A DNA stretch of 64,000 nt. Source: Bermanella sp044597725 (GTDB lineage Bacteria; Pseudomonadota; Gammaproteobacteria; Pseudomonadales; Oceanobacteraceae). Every line of letters begins with the position of its first letter. Position 1 is the stretch's first letter. Both the position numbers and the translations under genes were made by a program. This document shows positions 19,316 to 29,355 of this stretch, one piece after another. The notes beneath the pieces were generated by a model that worked only from the letters and a program-made list of their open reading frames with translations, had not been told where the DNA came from and ran no database searches. The DNA lies in contig NZ_CP139003.1 of assembly GCF_044597725.1 (NCBI RefSeq), positions 2,418,001-2,482,000 of the forward strand, given 5' to 3'.

Positions 19316-20431
19316 TTAGCCTAACAATACGCGAAGCATACGACGCAGTGGTTCCGCTGCACCCCACAATAGTTGGTCACCTACTGTGAACGCAGAAATG
19401 TATTCTGGGCCCATTGAAAGCTTACGAATACGCCCAACCGGTACCGACAATGTGCCAGTTACTTTGGCAGGTGTAAGTTCTTCCATTGTCGCGTCGCGAT
19501 CGTTTGGAATAACTTTTACCCAATCGTTTGCGCCAGCCAATGTTTTCTCAATTTCTTCTACGCTTAAATCTTTTTTCAATTTAATTGTCATGGCTTGAGA
19601 ATGACAACGCATTGCACCAACACGCACACAAATACCATCGATTGGTGTTGGATTCTCTGTCGTACCAAGAATTTTATTACTCTCGACTTCAGCTTTCCAT
19701 TCTTCGCGGCTTTGCCCACTTTCTAGCTGACTATCGATATAAGGAATCAAGCTACCCGCTAATGGCACACCAAACTGGTCACATGGATAATCGTTACTGC
19801 GGATGTATTCTGCTGTCTTTTTGTCGATCTCTAAAATCGCTGAAGCAGGATCATCAAGTAAGTCTTTTACATTGGCATGAATCCCACCCATTTGTGAAAT
19901 CAGTTCGCGCATGTGTTTTGCACCTGAACCTGACGCCGCTTGGTAAGTCATAGGAGAAATCCATTCGATTAAATCTTTCTCGAACAAACCACCCAATGCC
20001 ATTAACATTAAGCTTACAGTACAATTACCGCCAACATAGGTTTTAATGCCCTTGTCGATACCTGTTTTAATAACATCTAGGTTTACAGGGTCCAGTACAA
20101 TAATGCTGTCGTCCGCCATACGCAATGATGATGCGGCATCAATCCAATAGCCATCCCAACCCGCTTCACGCAGTTTTGGATAAACCTCTTTTGTATAATC
20201 GCCACCTTGGCAAGTAATAATGACGTCTTGTTGCTTTAACACTTCAATGTCGAACGCATCTTCCAATGCACCCGCATCTTTTCCACCAAACTTAGGTGCT
20301 GGCTTACCTTTTTGAGATGTAGTGAAGAAAACAGGATTAATTAAATCAAAATCTTTTTCTTCTTCCATGCGCTGCATGAGGACAGAACCCACCATACCGC
20401 GCCAGCCTACCAAACCAACATTCATACTCAT
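19316..20431 (-). CDS. asd: Aspartate-semialdehyde dehydrogenase
   Basis: A 371-residue NADPH-dependent enzyme that reduces aspartyl phosphate to the semialdehyde for lysine, threonine, methionine and diaminopimelate synthesis. Visible are the Rossmann loop VGLVGWRGMVGSVL, the catalytic Cys in GGNCTVSLM and the SPMTYQAASGSGAKHMREL segment typical of the gammaproteobacterial enzyme. It is the last gene of leuC-leuD-leuB-asd, 88 bases after leuB. Its stop codon lies about 15 bases from the degenerate end of repeat array A. Confidence 0.96.
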   Translation of the reverse strand: MSMNVGLVGWRGMVGSVLMQRMEEEKDFDLINPVFFTTSQKGKPAPKFGGKDAGALEDAFDIEVLKQQDVIITCQGGDYTKEVYPKLREAGWDGYWIDAASSLRMADDSIIVLDPVNLDVIKTGIDKGIKTYVGGNCTVSLMLMALGGLFEKDLIEWISPMTYQAASGSGAKHMRELISQMGGIHANVKDLLDDPASAILEIDKKTAEYIRSNDYPCDQFGVPLAGSLIPYIDSQLESGQSREEWKAEVESNKILGTTENPTPIDGICVRVGAMRCHSQAMTIKLKKDLSVEEIEKTLAGANDWVKVIPNDRDATMEELTPAKVTGTLSVPVGRIRKLSMGPEYISAFTVGDQLLWGAAEPLRRMLRVLLG

Positions 20432-20519
20432 AACAAACTCCTATAAAGTTTAAGTAATAGCAACGTAATGACCAAGACCACAAACCAATACAGTCTTTAT
20501 TGCTCTATGGGTTTCTTAG

Positions 20520-21596
20520 TTAAAGTTGCGCAACGACTGCATCACCCATTTCAGACGTTGAGACTTTGTTCATTCCTTCACTCATAATGTCAGCAGTGCG
20601 TAACCCCTGATCGAGCACTTTGCTTACGGCCGCTTCAATAGCATTGGCTGCGGCGGTTTCATTGAGGCTGTAACGCAACATCATGGCCGCTGACAAAATA
20701 GTAGCCAACGGGTTGGCAATGCCCTGCCCTGCGATATCTGGCGCACTACCATGACAAGGTTCATACATACCCTTGTTGCTTTGATTCAATGATGCACTTG
20801 GCAACATACCAATTGAACCGGTTAACATAGCAGCAGCATCCGACAAAATATCACCAAACATATTACCAGTTACCATTACGTCAAATTGCTTAGGTGCACG
20901 TACTAGCTGCATAGCCGCGTTATCGACATACATATGAGACAATTCTACATCAGGGTAGTCTTTCGCCATCTCATCCATAATTTCACGCCACAATACGGTT
21001 ACTTCCAATACATTGGCTTTATCGACTGAGCATAGTTTTTTATTACGCTTTTGTGCAGATTCAAATGCAACTTTAGCAATACGGCGAATTTCCGATTCGT
21101 TATAAACATAAGTGTTATAACCTTCTCGCTCACCGTTTTCCAACATACGGATACCGCGTGGCTGGCCAAAATAAATACCACCGGTTAACTCGCGTACAAT
21201 AAGAATATCTAAGCCCGATACCACTTCTGGTTTTAATGAAGAGGCATCCGCCAGCTGAGGATATAAAATCGCGGGACGCAAGTTACCAAATAACTCAAGA
21301 CCTGAACGCAAACCTAAAAGGCCTTTTTCCGGACGCAAATCTCGGTTCTCGAGGTTATCCCACTTGGGGCCACCCACTGCACCCAATAAGATAGCGTCAG
21401 CGGCTTCGGCTTTGGCCATGGTTTCGTCTGGTAATGGTGTACCGTGTTTATCGTAAGCTGCACCGCCTACTAGTCCATTATCAAATGTAATGTCCAGTGA
21501 AAATTGGTCGTTAACTTTCTTTAATACTTTTACCGCTTCGTCAACAATTTCTGGACCAATGCCATCACCTGGCAAAATTAAAACATTTTTAGTCAT
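20520..21596 (-). CDS. leuB: 3-Isopropylmalate dehydrogenase
   Basis: A 358-residue NAD-dependent enzyme that oxidises and decarboxylates 3-isopropylmalate in leucine synthesis. The start ILPGDGIGPEIVDEAV, the substrate-binding LRPEKGLLGLRSGLELFGNLRPA and the metal-binding GDILSDAA motif are intact. It is 29 bases after leuD and before asd, the order seen in pseudomonads. Confidence 0.97.
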   Translation of the reverse strand: MTKNVLILPGDGIGPEIVDEAVKVLKKVNDQFSLDITFDNGLVGGAAYDKHGTPLPDETMAKAEAADAILLGAVGGPKWDNLENRDLRPEKGLLGLRSGLELFGNLRPAILYPQLADASSLKPEVVSGLDILIVRELTGGIYFGQPRGIRMLENGEREGYNTYVYNESEIRRIAKVAFESAQKRNKKLCSVDKANVLEVTVLWREIMDEMAKDYPDVELSHMYVDNAAMQLVRAPKQFDVMVTGNMFGDILSDAAAMLTGSIGMLPSASLNQSNKGMYEPCHGSAPDIAGQGIANPLATILSAAMMLRYSLNETAAANAIEAAVSKVLDQGLRTADIMSEGMNKVSTSEMGDAVVAQL

Positions 21597-21625
21597 TTCG
21601 TATATCTCTGTTTTAGCTCTTTTAA

Positions 21626-22273
21626 TTATTTAACTTGGTCAAACAACCATGGCGATGTTTGGCGACGATTATCTTCGTAGGTTTTTATATCCTCGGCATC
21701 TTTAAGCGTTAAACCAATATCGTCTAACCCTTCTAACAAGCAATGCTTGCGAAAGCCATCTACTTCAAATGCAATACTTTCGCCGTTGGGTTTTATAATT
21801 TTTTGATTCTCTAAATCGATGGTTAACTCATAACCCGGTGTCGATTCAACTTCTTTAAATAATTCATCAACGGTTTTTTCATCTAAGGAAATAGGAAGCA
21901 ACCCATTCTTAAAACAGTTGTTAAAGAAAATATCGGCAAAGCTAGGGGCGATAATAGTTCTAAAACCAAAATCCTCCAGCGCCCAAGGTGCATGCTCTCG
22001 CGAAGACCCACAACCAAAGTTTTCTCGGGCCAGCAATACAGTTGCGCCTTTGTAGCGCTCTTTATTCAGAACAAAATCTGGATTAATGGGACGCTGGCTA
22101 TTATCCGCATCGGGCTGCCCTTCATCTAGATAACGTAATTCATCAAACAAATTAGGACCAAAACCACTGCGTTTAATCGACTTTAAAAACTGTTTTGGGA
22201 TGATCATGTCCGTATCAACATTGGCACGATCCACTGGGGCAACAACGCCCGCTTTTTTAACAAAAGGCTTCAT
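21626..22273 (-). CDS. leuD: Isopropylmalate isomerase small subunit
   Basis: A 215-residue aconitase-type swivel domain subunit that pairs with LeuC to isomerise 2- to 3-isopropylmalate. The family motif ENFGCGSSREHAPWAL and the N-terminal NVDTDMIIPKQFLK are visible. It follows leuC by 13 bases, so the two subunits are co-translated from one message. Confidence 0.97.
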   Translation of the reverse strand: MKPFVKKAGVVAPVDRANVDTDMIIPKQFLKSIKRSGFGPNLFDELRYLDEGQPDADNSQRPINPDFVLNKERYKGATVLLARENFGCGSSREHAPWALEDFGFRTIIAPSFADIFFNNCFKNGLLPISLDEKTVDELFKEVESTPGYELTIDLENQKIIKPNGESIAFEVDGFRKHCLLEGLDDIGLTLKDAEDIKTYEDNRRQTSPWLFDQVK

Positions 22274-22286
22274 TGTTTCACTCCCA

Positions 22287-23717
22287 CTATGCGTCTAGGT
22301 TAAATTCACGAACATCAACAAAATGACCCGCTATTGCAGCGGCCGCTGCCATGGCTGGGCTTACTAAGTGAGTACGTCCTCCATAGCCTTGACGCCCTTC
22401 AAAATTTCGGTTTGAAGTAGATGCACAGTGCTCGCCGCTACCAAGCTTATCGGCATTCATGGCCAAACACATAGAACAGCCCGGCTCACGCCATTCAAAA
22501 CCAGCCTCGATAAAGACTTTATCAAGCCCTTCATCTTCAGCTTGTTGCTTAACCAAACCCGAACCGGGCACAACTAGTGCCTGCTTTAAACTATCAGCTA
22601 CTTTATTGCCTTTTGCCACGGCAGCCGCTGCCCGCAAATCTTCAATGCGGCTATTGGTACACGAACCAATAAACACACGATCTAAATTAATATCGGTGAT
22701 GGCCTGACCTGGCTCTAACCCCATATATTCATAGGCACGTGAAAAGGCCGATTTTTCAACATCGTCTTTTGCATCACCTAGTGTTGGAACAAAGCCATCA
22801 ATGGTGGTTACCATTTCGGGCGAGGTGCCCCATGTCACTTGCGGTTTAATATCGGCGGCGTTAATTTTAACTACTTTATCGAATTTGGCATCGGCATCGG
22901 ATTTCAAATCGGCCCACGCTTCCATAGCCATTTCCCACTGCTCGCCTTTAGGGGCGTAAGAACGACCTTTCACATAATCAGCGGTAATCTCATCAAATGC
23001 CACCATACCAGCACGAGCACCTGCTTCAATTGCCATATTACACATGGTCATACGGGCTTCCATACTTAGTGACGTCATGGCAGAGCCGCCAAATTCCATA
23101 GCATAACCCGTACCACCAGCTGTTCCGATTACACCAATTACATGCAACACAACATCTTTACCAGTAATACCCGGGCCTAAATCCCCATCGATTTGGATCA
23201 GCATGTTTTTCATTTTGCGCTGAATTAAGCACTGAGTCGCCAATACGTGCTCTACCTCAGATGTACCAATACCATGCGCAAGGGCCGCGAACGCACCGTG
23301 GGTTGAGGTATGGCTATCACCACAAACTACCGTCATACCGGGTAATGTTGCACCCTGCTCAGGACCTACCACGTGCACAATACCCTGACGCTTGTCTTGC
23401 ATTTTAAATTCAAGGATTTGGAACTCATCACAGTTATCATCCAAGGTTTTTACTTGGATTTTAGATACTGGATCTTGGATGCCTTCTATACCCGACAAAC
23501 GTTCTTTTGCCGTGGTAGGAACATTGTGATCAGGAGTTGCAATATTGGCATCAATACGCCAAGGCTTACGACCCGCCAAACGTAAACCTTCAAACGCCTG
23601 TGGCGATGTCACCTCATGCAACAGCTGGCGATCGATATAAATAAGCGCAGTACCATCGTCGCGCTCTTTAACCAAATGTTGTTGCCAAAGTTTGTCGTAT
23701 AAAGTTTTTGCAGCCAT
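22287..23717 (-). CDS. leuC: Isopropylmalate isomerase large subunit
   Basis: A 476-residue aconitase-family subunit carrying the [4Fe-4S] cluster: cysteines lie in VFIGSCTNSRIEDLR and in GCSMCLAMN. I chose the start at 23717 (MAAKTLYDKLW), which has GAGAGAG seven bases upstream; five additional codons to 23732 include that ribosome site. It heads the leuCDB-asd run and is divergent from a LysR-type gene across two palindromes, a likely regulatory arrangement. Confidence 0.96.
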   Translation of the reverse strand: MAAKTLYDKLWQQHLVKERDDGTALIYIDRQLLHEVTSPQAFEGLRLAGRKPWRIDANIATPDHNVPTTAKERLSGIEGIQDPVSKIQVKTLDDNCDEFQILEFKMQDKRQGIVHVVGPEQGATLPGMTVVCGDSHTSTHGAFAALAHGIGTSEVEHVLATQCLIQRKMKNMLIQIDGDLGPGITGKDVVLHVIGVIGTAGGTGYAMEFGGSAMTSLSMEARMTMCNMAIEAGARAGMVAFDEITADYVKGRSYAPKGEQWEMAMEAWADLKSDADAKFDKVVKINAADIKPQVTWGTSPEMVTTIDGFVPTLGDAKDDVEKSAFSRAYEYMGLEPGQAITDINLDRVFIGSCTNSRIEDLRAAAAVAKGNKVADSLKQALVVPGSGLVKQQAEDEGLDKVFIEAGFEWREPGCSMCLAMNADKLGSGEHCASTSNRNFEGRQGYGGRTHLVSPAMAAAAAIAGHFVDVREFNLDA

Positions 23718-23819
23718 AACACTCTCTCTCATTTAGCTTGCTTTAGGCAGCTTATTCGTCATTGTGGGCATAGTTTATTCGCCACACTGAAATAAAACAA
23801 ATTCATATTTTTTATTAAT

Positions 23820-23840
23820 TGCATTCCCATTGGGAATGCA
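23820..23840. promoter_or_regulatory. Palindrome 1 between leuC and the LysR gene
   Basis: A perfect inverted repeat with 10-bp arms TGCATTCCCA and TGGGAATGCA around a single T. It sits in the divergent leuC/lysR-type intergenic region and is a candidate operator. The partial motif TGCATTCCC recurs upstream of leuA at 29930-29938. Confidence 0.6.
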
Positions 23841-23843
23841 TTG

Positions 23844-23862
23844 TATTAGGCTTAGCCTAATA
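23844..23862. promoter_or_regulatory. Palindrome 2 (T-N11-A type) before the LysR gene
   Basis: The sequence TATTAGGCTTAGCCTAATA has perfect 9-bp arms and contains a T-N11-A core, the classical LysR-type binding site. It lies 21 bases before the LysR-family start, so self-regulation and leuC control are plausible. Confidence 0.65.
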
Positions 23863-23883
23863 AACAATATTGGCGAGAAACCT

Positions 23884-24783
23884 ATGGACACTCAGTCTCT
23901 TCAGGCGTTTTTGGCGGTTGCAGAAACCGAATCATTTTCGCAAGCAGGCCACAGGCTGCATTTAACGCAACCTGCCGTAAGTAAGCGAATTGCCCTACTT
24001 GAGCAAAGCCTCGATTGCCAATTATTTGATCGCCTGCCACGCAAAGCTACACTCACTCCGGCTGGTGAGGCACTCATGCCCAAAGCCAAGCATATAGTGG
24101 CCGAGCTATTGGAGATTAAAACCGAACTGGCCAGCTTAAGTGGTGACGTCAGCGGCACACTAAGAATTGGTACCAGTCACCACATTGGTCTACACCACCT
24201 TCCGCCTATTTTACGCCAGTTTCACAGCACTTACCCGCAAGTAAAACTGGCTATGCAGTTTCTCGGCTCAGAAGCTGCCTGCGAGGCCTTAGCCAATGGC
24301 GAACTGGATATTGCGTTTGCGACTCTTCCTCTTGAACAAGACCCTAAACTTGATATGCAAGCGATTTGGCGCGACCCACTTAGCTTTGTCTGCGCCCATA
24401 CCCATCCCCTCAACCAAATCAAAAACGTGGATTTAAAGGACCTCACCCAACATGAAGCTATTTTACCCGAGCCCAATACTGTGACCTTTGAAATCATTGA
24501 AGCAGTATTTAAAAGAGAGCACCTGTCCTTGCAAACTGCCCTACCTAGCCGATACCGTGAAACCATTAGTATGATGTCGAGCTATATGGAAACCATCAAA
24601 ATGATGGCCAGTGTTGGCCTAGGCTGGGCCGTATTACCCGAACATATGGCAAACGACAACGATCTGATTAAGCTACCACTGGGTAAAAACCTATACCGCA
24701 ATCTTGGAGTATTACAGCGCAAGGGAAAAACCCTTGGCTCGGCAGGTAAGGCGTTTTTAGCCACACTACCCAACCATGGCTAA
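23884..24783 (+). CDS. LysR-family transcriptional regulator
   Basis: From the ATG at 23884 (MDTQSLQAFLAVAETESFSQAG) this is a 299-residue LysR-type regulator with an N-terminal winged helix-turn-helix (LTQPAVSKRIALLEQSL) and a C-terminal periplasmic-binding-like effector domain. The upstream extension to 23830 lies over the operator palindrome and is not conserved; GGCGAG precedes the chosen start. Divergent from leuC, an arrangement also seen in pseudomonads. It probably controls leucine genes, and the effector is unknown. Confidence 0.9.
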   Translation: MDTQSLQAFLAVAETESFSQAGHRLHLTQPAVSKRIALLEQSLDCQLFDRLPRKATLTPAGEALMPKAKHIVAELLEIKTELASLSGDVSGTLRIGTSHHIGLHHLPPILRQFHSTYPQVKLAMQFLGSEAACEALANGELDIAFATLPLEQDPKLDMQAIWRDPLSFVCAHTHPLNQIKNVDLKDLTQHEAILPEPNTVTFEIIEAVFKREHLSLQTALPSRYRETISMMSSYMETIKMMASVGLGWAVLPEHMANDNDLIKLPLGKNLYRNLGVLQRKGKTLGSAGKAFLATLPNHG

Positions 24784-24871
24784 TTCGGTCGTGACAATTA
24801 TTGATACAAAACAAGATGCATTCGCCGATTTAAGACTAAACTGTTGGGAGTCACACTAAAGGAGGCATACC

Positions 24872-25798
24872 ATGCTTGCCATCAATAACGTATTGCTCAT
24901 ACTTGACCAAGAACTTGAAAACGAAGTGGCCATTAAGCGAGCTATGCAACTGTGCCAAGAGCAAGATGCTAAGCTCTATGTCACCTCTTACGTGTACAAC
25001 CATGCGTGCGAAGAAGGTTCGCTAATTGATTTAGATATTCGCCATAACTTTCAAGAGCTATTAATTGAGCGCACTGAAAAATGGGCGCTAGAGACATTAC
25101 AGCAATGTTATTTACCCAGCGACACACCCTTGAGTATTTGCTGGTGCAACCATGCTTATCAAGCCGCCATCGAAAATAGCCGCCAAGCCAGTTTCGATCT
25201 CATCATTAAGGCAGCAGCCAAACACCACAGCTTGGTCGACCGAGTTATGCAGCATCAAGACTGGAATCTGCTAAAGCAGTCTCCCGCACCTGTGCTATTA
25301 GTGAAACAAAAGGCTGCATGGGAATCACGCAACATTATTGCCGCTGTCGATGCCACTTCTACTGATGATGCTCACAAACATATTAACGAACATATTTTTG
25401 AATTTGCTGAGCTAATCAATAAAGATCAGCTCTATACAATTCACTTAGTGAATAGCTACCCCATAATGAGCTTGGCATTAGCCAGCTTACCCGACACTCC
25501 TATTCCTGAAGACTTGCAACAATATGTGATGGATCAACATTACAATGCCGCTGAAGCCTTAGCAGCAAAATACAACATTGCCGAAAATAATATGCACGTT
25601 AAAGAAGGGGAAGCTGAAGAAGTAATTACAGAGACAAGCCAACACCTAGATGCCGATGTTGTGATTATAGGCATTCTTGCCGATGCAAGTTTATCTAGCG
25701 TATTGCTAGGCAGTACGTTAGAACATGTACTCGACAACACCGATAGCGATGTACTGGGTATTAAACCTCAAGATGGCGTGGGCGATCTTGAGGAATAA
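24872..25798 (+). CDS. Tandem universal stress protein (UspE-like)
   Basis: A 308-residue cytosolic protein with two Usp folds: the first from residue 1 to about 140 and the second from about 150, ending with DADVVIIGILADASLSSVLLGSTLEHVLDN. UspE-type proteins of this length affect stress survival and adhesion in E. coli. The second domain keeps a Usp-like G-x-S-T nucleotide-loop region (LGSTLEHVL), while the first lacks a clear one. A strong AAAGGAGG ribosome site precedes the ATG. It is a single gene converging on the lipoprotein gene. Confidence 0.85.
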   Translation: MLAINNVLLILDQELENEVAIKRAMQLCQEQDAKLYVTSYVYNHACEEGSLIDLDIRHNFQELLIERTEKWALETLQQCYLPSDTPLSICWCNHAYQAAIENSRQASFDLIIKAAAKHHSLVDRVMQHQDWNLLKQSPAPVLLVKQKAAWESRNIIAAVDATSTDDAHKHINEHIFEFAELINKDQLYTIHLVNSYPIMSLALASLPDTPIPEDLQQYVMDQHYNAAEALAAKYNIAENNMHVKEGEAEEVITETSQHLDADVVIIGILADASLSSVLLGSTLEHVLDNTDSDVLGIKPQDGVGDLEE

Positions 25799-25822
25799 TT
25801 AACGACGCTTAAGAATCGCTCA

Positions 25823-26920
25823 TTAATAAAGCTTGGTAAAATAAAGTCCAGTTTGGGTGCCTGAATAACTGTTCCCAAACTGATCTTCGTAATCTAGCCA
25901 ACTTATATGGGCGCCTAGGGAGGTACCCATGGCACCCCTGATTTCAATCAGTAGCTTAGGCCCATAGCTAGGATCAAACTCATAAGTTGTGTTCGGTGTT
26001 TTGTATTCATGGGCAAACCGTGAGGTCACACCAAAACCAATACTGCTCACCTGATTCGATTCAACCCACATCAGTTCAGCTTTTGCATAGTGCTGGCGAT
26101 GCGTACCGTTATCACTTAATTGGTAATAACCACCACCAATAGACGCACGCACCGTACTTGAAGGCCGACGAGGGATAGAAAGCGCATAGCCCACCTCAAA
26201 CTCTGGACCGCCACCCAAGGTTAAATTCGGAACATACTCAGATGCCTCTACCAACACCTCTTCACTGCGGGTAAAACCAAGCTGCCAAAACGGGCCCATC
26301 ATTTTTTCAAATGGACGGCTGAAGCCTGGCTCAGGAGTCAATATTTCAAGCTCACCGGCAGGTAAGTAACGTGCCGATTTAACATCATTAAATGGCGAAA
26401 CACTGTAGCTCCATGATGAACCTTCGTGCTTGGTTGAATAGGATGCTTCTTGGCCATATAGCTTTGGCTCGGTACGAATCACCATGAAAGCAATGGTTTG
26501 AGGCACTTCTAAAGGAACAGCTGCATAACGCCCTTTATTGCTTAGCTGAGTAAAACGCAACTGAGGTCGAATGGTCTTTACAGTTTTTTGATTTCTATCT
26601 TTTAGCTCAACCACCGGATAAAAATAACCCGCCCCCTGTAAAGCATGATCAAGCAAATATGTGCGTAATTGAATAACGATTGAGCTCCGTCTTGGCGGCA
26701 ACTCATACGCTTGGTAGAAGCTACGACCACCTTCTACTTCGATCACCTGTGAAGTAATATCTGGGTCATCTTGCATACCAAATGGTAAGGGCTGGTATTG
26801 ATACTGAGTATCTGGGGTAATACTTTCTAGGGAATAACCCTGTTCATCATATGAAACCACCGAACAAGCGGACAGTATAAATGTAAGGCCTAATAGAGCC
26901 AGCAATCGGAAACAACGCAT
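25823..26920 (-). CDS. Outer-membrane lipoprotein with MalM-like N-part and predicted beta-barrel C-part
   Basis: From the ATG at 26920 the protein (about 365 residues) starts with a lipoprotein signal peptide ending LTFILSAC, so Cys19 is the lipidation site. The first half (about 25-200, with RRSSIVIQLRTYLLDHALQG and a Phe/Tyr-rich strand pattern) loosely resembles the maltose operon periplasmic protein MalM, a tentative match. The second half has alternating amphipathic strands ending in LYFTKLY, as in an outer-membrane barrel. The longer frame to 26953 overlaps the M48 gene by 8 bases, so the two are probably one transcript. Function is unknown. Confidence 0.6.
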   Translation of the reverse strand: MRCFRLLALLGLTFILSACSVVSYDEQGYSLESITPDTQYQYQPLPFGMQDDPDITSQVIEVEGGRSFYQAYELPPRRSSIVIQLRTYLLDHALQGAGYFYPVVELKDRNQKTVKTIRPQLRFTQLSNKGRYAAVPLEVPQTIAFMVIRTEPKLYGQEASYSTKHEGSSWSYSVSPFNDVKSARYLPAGELEILTPEPGFSRPFEKMMGPFWQLGFTRSEEVLVEASEYVPNLTLGGGPEFEVGYALSIPRRPSSTVRASIGGGYYQLSDNGTHRQHYAKAELMWVESNQVSSIGFGVTSRFAHEYKTPNTTYEFDPSYGPKLLIEIRGAMGTSLGAHISWLDYEDQFGNSYSGTQTGLYFTKLY

Positions 26921-26945
26921 AAACAACCTAATCAATAACAACAGA

Positions 26946-29207
26946 CTAAACATTCACCAAGTTAACTGGCGTAATGTCGTTTCGATGCTCAAATTGCGTG
27001 AGCACAACGGAAAGCTGATCTTGCCACTTATGGTATTGGAAACGCAACAAACTTATTAATTCATGGGTGTATTCAGCTACGTCTTGAATTGTCATATCCG
27101 ATGACTGCTCGGGCAAGGCACCCAATTTAAAGTCTAAGTAGCTCAATAAATGTACACGCTTACGATTTAACTGCACTTGTATTGGCCGCACCTTCAACAA
27201 AGACCTTATGTCCATGATTAGTTGCCAAATGATTTGTTTTTCTGCCACACCCGCTTGCAATATTTTTGTTGTTACTCCGTATTGCAAGCCATTTACAATT
27301 AGATTGAGAGGTAAATAGGCCTCTTCTAACGACGCGACTTTTGCCCGCACCTGGGCATACAGCTCTAGGTTATGAAACGGCCACTCTAATTGGCTGGATG
27401 ACTTAAGATCGAGATTCACCTTTGACATACACGCTCGATGATAAAACACTTGATCCATCACCTCCAAGTGATGCAGTGCTTGTTTATATTTAAGTCGCAA
27501 ATGATTTAAATAGGCTGGATCGTGCAGTTTTGCCGCCTTCTTTTCGTTAATAAATTGCTTAACAGGCAATTTAGAAGACGCCAACCGCTGCACAACATAA
27601 GCCTCATCTACTTGCTTCTTTAATGTGGCTAATGACGCTTGCTGCTTACGATCTTCAACACGATAACGGCGAATATAGTCAATACTGCCCTGCACATCAA
27701 AGTTAGAAATATCTCTTTCTTCTGTTGGCTCAAACTTAATAATACGAGCATCAACCCGACCGTCAAAATAACGCTTAGCTTGAAGCCTTAACTGATCTTT
27801 ACTGTGCTTAATTTGGCGAATTTTTTCCGACGATAAACAATATCGATCGGGACTAACAATACCTGTGCTTTCATAGTCAAGTAAGGTTAATTCATGGGTG
27901 AGTTTGCTGATATTCTCAACCATTCGCTTTGCCATAACCTTTGTATTCATGACAGGCTTAATATTCAATTTGTGTGCATATTGCATTCGCACATAATCAT
28001 CTGGACAAAACCGTGTACATTCTTTCTTCCAGTTCTTCTTAACGATTTCGAACTCAACCGAACCCGACTTGGCAACTTCTAATGCCACCGCTGAAGCATA
28101 ATTATCCAGCAAAAACCCTTCTTTCCATGCCCATTCATTTTGTTTGGATACCGCACTCTGTGCTAACTGGATAAGACGCAATTTCTTCAGCATACCAATA
28201 AATGCTTGTGAGCCCGACATACGAATAGCTAAAGCATCCGTTTCTAGCTCAATTTGACGGCATTTCCATGAGGTCAATAAGCGATGCAGTGAAAACATGG
28301 CCATAAAAATAGCTTGTTGAGACAAATGAATGCGTTGCCACACCCATAACTCAATATATTCGTAAAAGGCAAGACGCTCACTTTGCATGCGTCTAAGCAA
28401 CTTTTGATGACGTTTATCTTTACCCTTGGCGCGGTAATAAAGCCATTCACTGACGTGATGCATTAAATAGAATGCGACTTTTTTATGCTTGTTTTGAAAA
28501 TGGCTTAATTCGTGGGCTAACATCGCTGTTAACTCGGGCAAATCCATACTGGTTAACAAAGGCGAACCAATAATAATTTTATATTCGTCTCGGTAAATAC
28601 TATTAATGCCCGCATAAGCATCAACCCGCATAGCGGTTTCATTATTTATCTCAATGCGTTTGGGAGCCGCTACATTAAGGCTTTTACTTAGCGCCTGTAT
28701 TAAATCGAATAATGCAGGTGCTTCGTGGGGCTGTAAAACACGGCCATGATAACGTTTAAAGCCTCCGAACAATGGCGCCAATAAGACATACAGTAAACCC
28801 AACGCTAACACCACCAAACACCCCCACCCCGTGGCGGCAAGATAATCTTGAGTTACAACGTGACCAATAATAGGTTCAGCAAAGAAATAAATTGCCACTG
28901 ATAACAGACTCAATACGGCGCCAATGTAAGTCATTGGGATAAGTAGACTCACAATTTCGACCCAGCCTAGGCTCGCCGATTCTTTGAGGGTTAAGTCTTC
29001 CGTGGGAACGTGATGTTTAAAGCAACGCTGCACATACTGGCTTATTTTCTCTGCATGGGCGCTGGGCTGAGGTAACGCGCAACGTGCTCGACTGGCCGTA
29101 TTGGCGCGAGTATTCGCTTTCCAGTCGATATCATCGTCTGTCTCAACAGGGCTGACCGCCCGCAGAGGGCCGGTTAAGTGTCGCTTTGCAGCAAAGTTGG
29201 CAAACAT
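26946..29207 (-). CDS. Membrane M48-family zinc metalloprotease with long C-terminal extension
   Basis: A 753-residue protein with two hydrophobic segments (about 85-112 and 124-148) followed by a peptidase M48 domain. The zinc motif HELSH is at 232-236 and the third ligand, Glu in RQIELETD, near 320. Typical M48 proteins such as HtpX are about 290 residues; the roughly 400-residue basic, helical C-terminal extension is not recognised. Upstream gene of a two-gene unit with the lipoprotein. The active site would face the cytoplasm by analogy with HtpX; substrate unknown. Confidence 0.8.
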   Translation of the reverse strand: MFANFAAKRHLTGPLRAVSPVETDDDIDWKANTRANTASRARCALPQPSAHAEKISQYVQRCFKHHVPTEDLTLKESASLGWVEIVSLLIPMTYIGAVLSLLSVAIYFFAEPIIGHVVTQDYLAATGWGCLVVLALGLLYVLLAPLFGGFKRYHGRVLQPHEAPALFDLIQALSKSLNVAAPKRIEINNETAMRVDAYAGINSIYRDEYKIIIGSPLLTSMDLPELTAMLAHELSHFQNKHKKVAFYLMHHVSEWLYYRAKGKDKRHQKLLRRMQSERLAFYEYIELWVWQRIHLSQQAIFMAMFSLHRLLTSWKCRQIELETDALAIRMSGSQAFIGMLKKLRLIQLAQSAVSKQNEWAWKEGFLLDNYASAVALEVAKSGSVEFEIVKKNWKKECTRFCPDDYVRMQYAHKLNIKPVMNTKVMAKRMVENISKLTHELTLLDYESTGIVSPDRYCLSSEKIRQIKHSKDQLRLQAKRYFDGRVDARIIKFEPTEERDISNFDVQGSIDYIRRYRVEDRKQQASLATLKKQVDEAYVVQRLASSKLPVKQFINEKKAAKLHDPAYLNHLRLKYKQALHHLEVMDQVFYHRACMSKVNLDLKSSSQLEWPFHNLELYAQVRAKVASLEEAYLPLNLIVNGLQYGVTTKILQAGVAEKQIIWQLIMDIRSLLKVRPIQVQLNRKRVHLLSYLDFKLGALPEQSSDMTIQDVAEYTHELISLLRFQYHKWQDQLSVVLTQFEHRNDITPVNLVNV

Positions 29208-29355
29208 AGAATGGCGTTACTCTTTATATTTATAGTCGGTGTATACAGCGGGTTACATAATAACACATTCGGTTACATGAAAAGTGTGACGCCGACTAAA
29301 TTTTGAGCACATACCCTTTTTGTGGCCACAATCTTAGGTTCGACCATTGCAGAAA

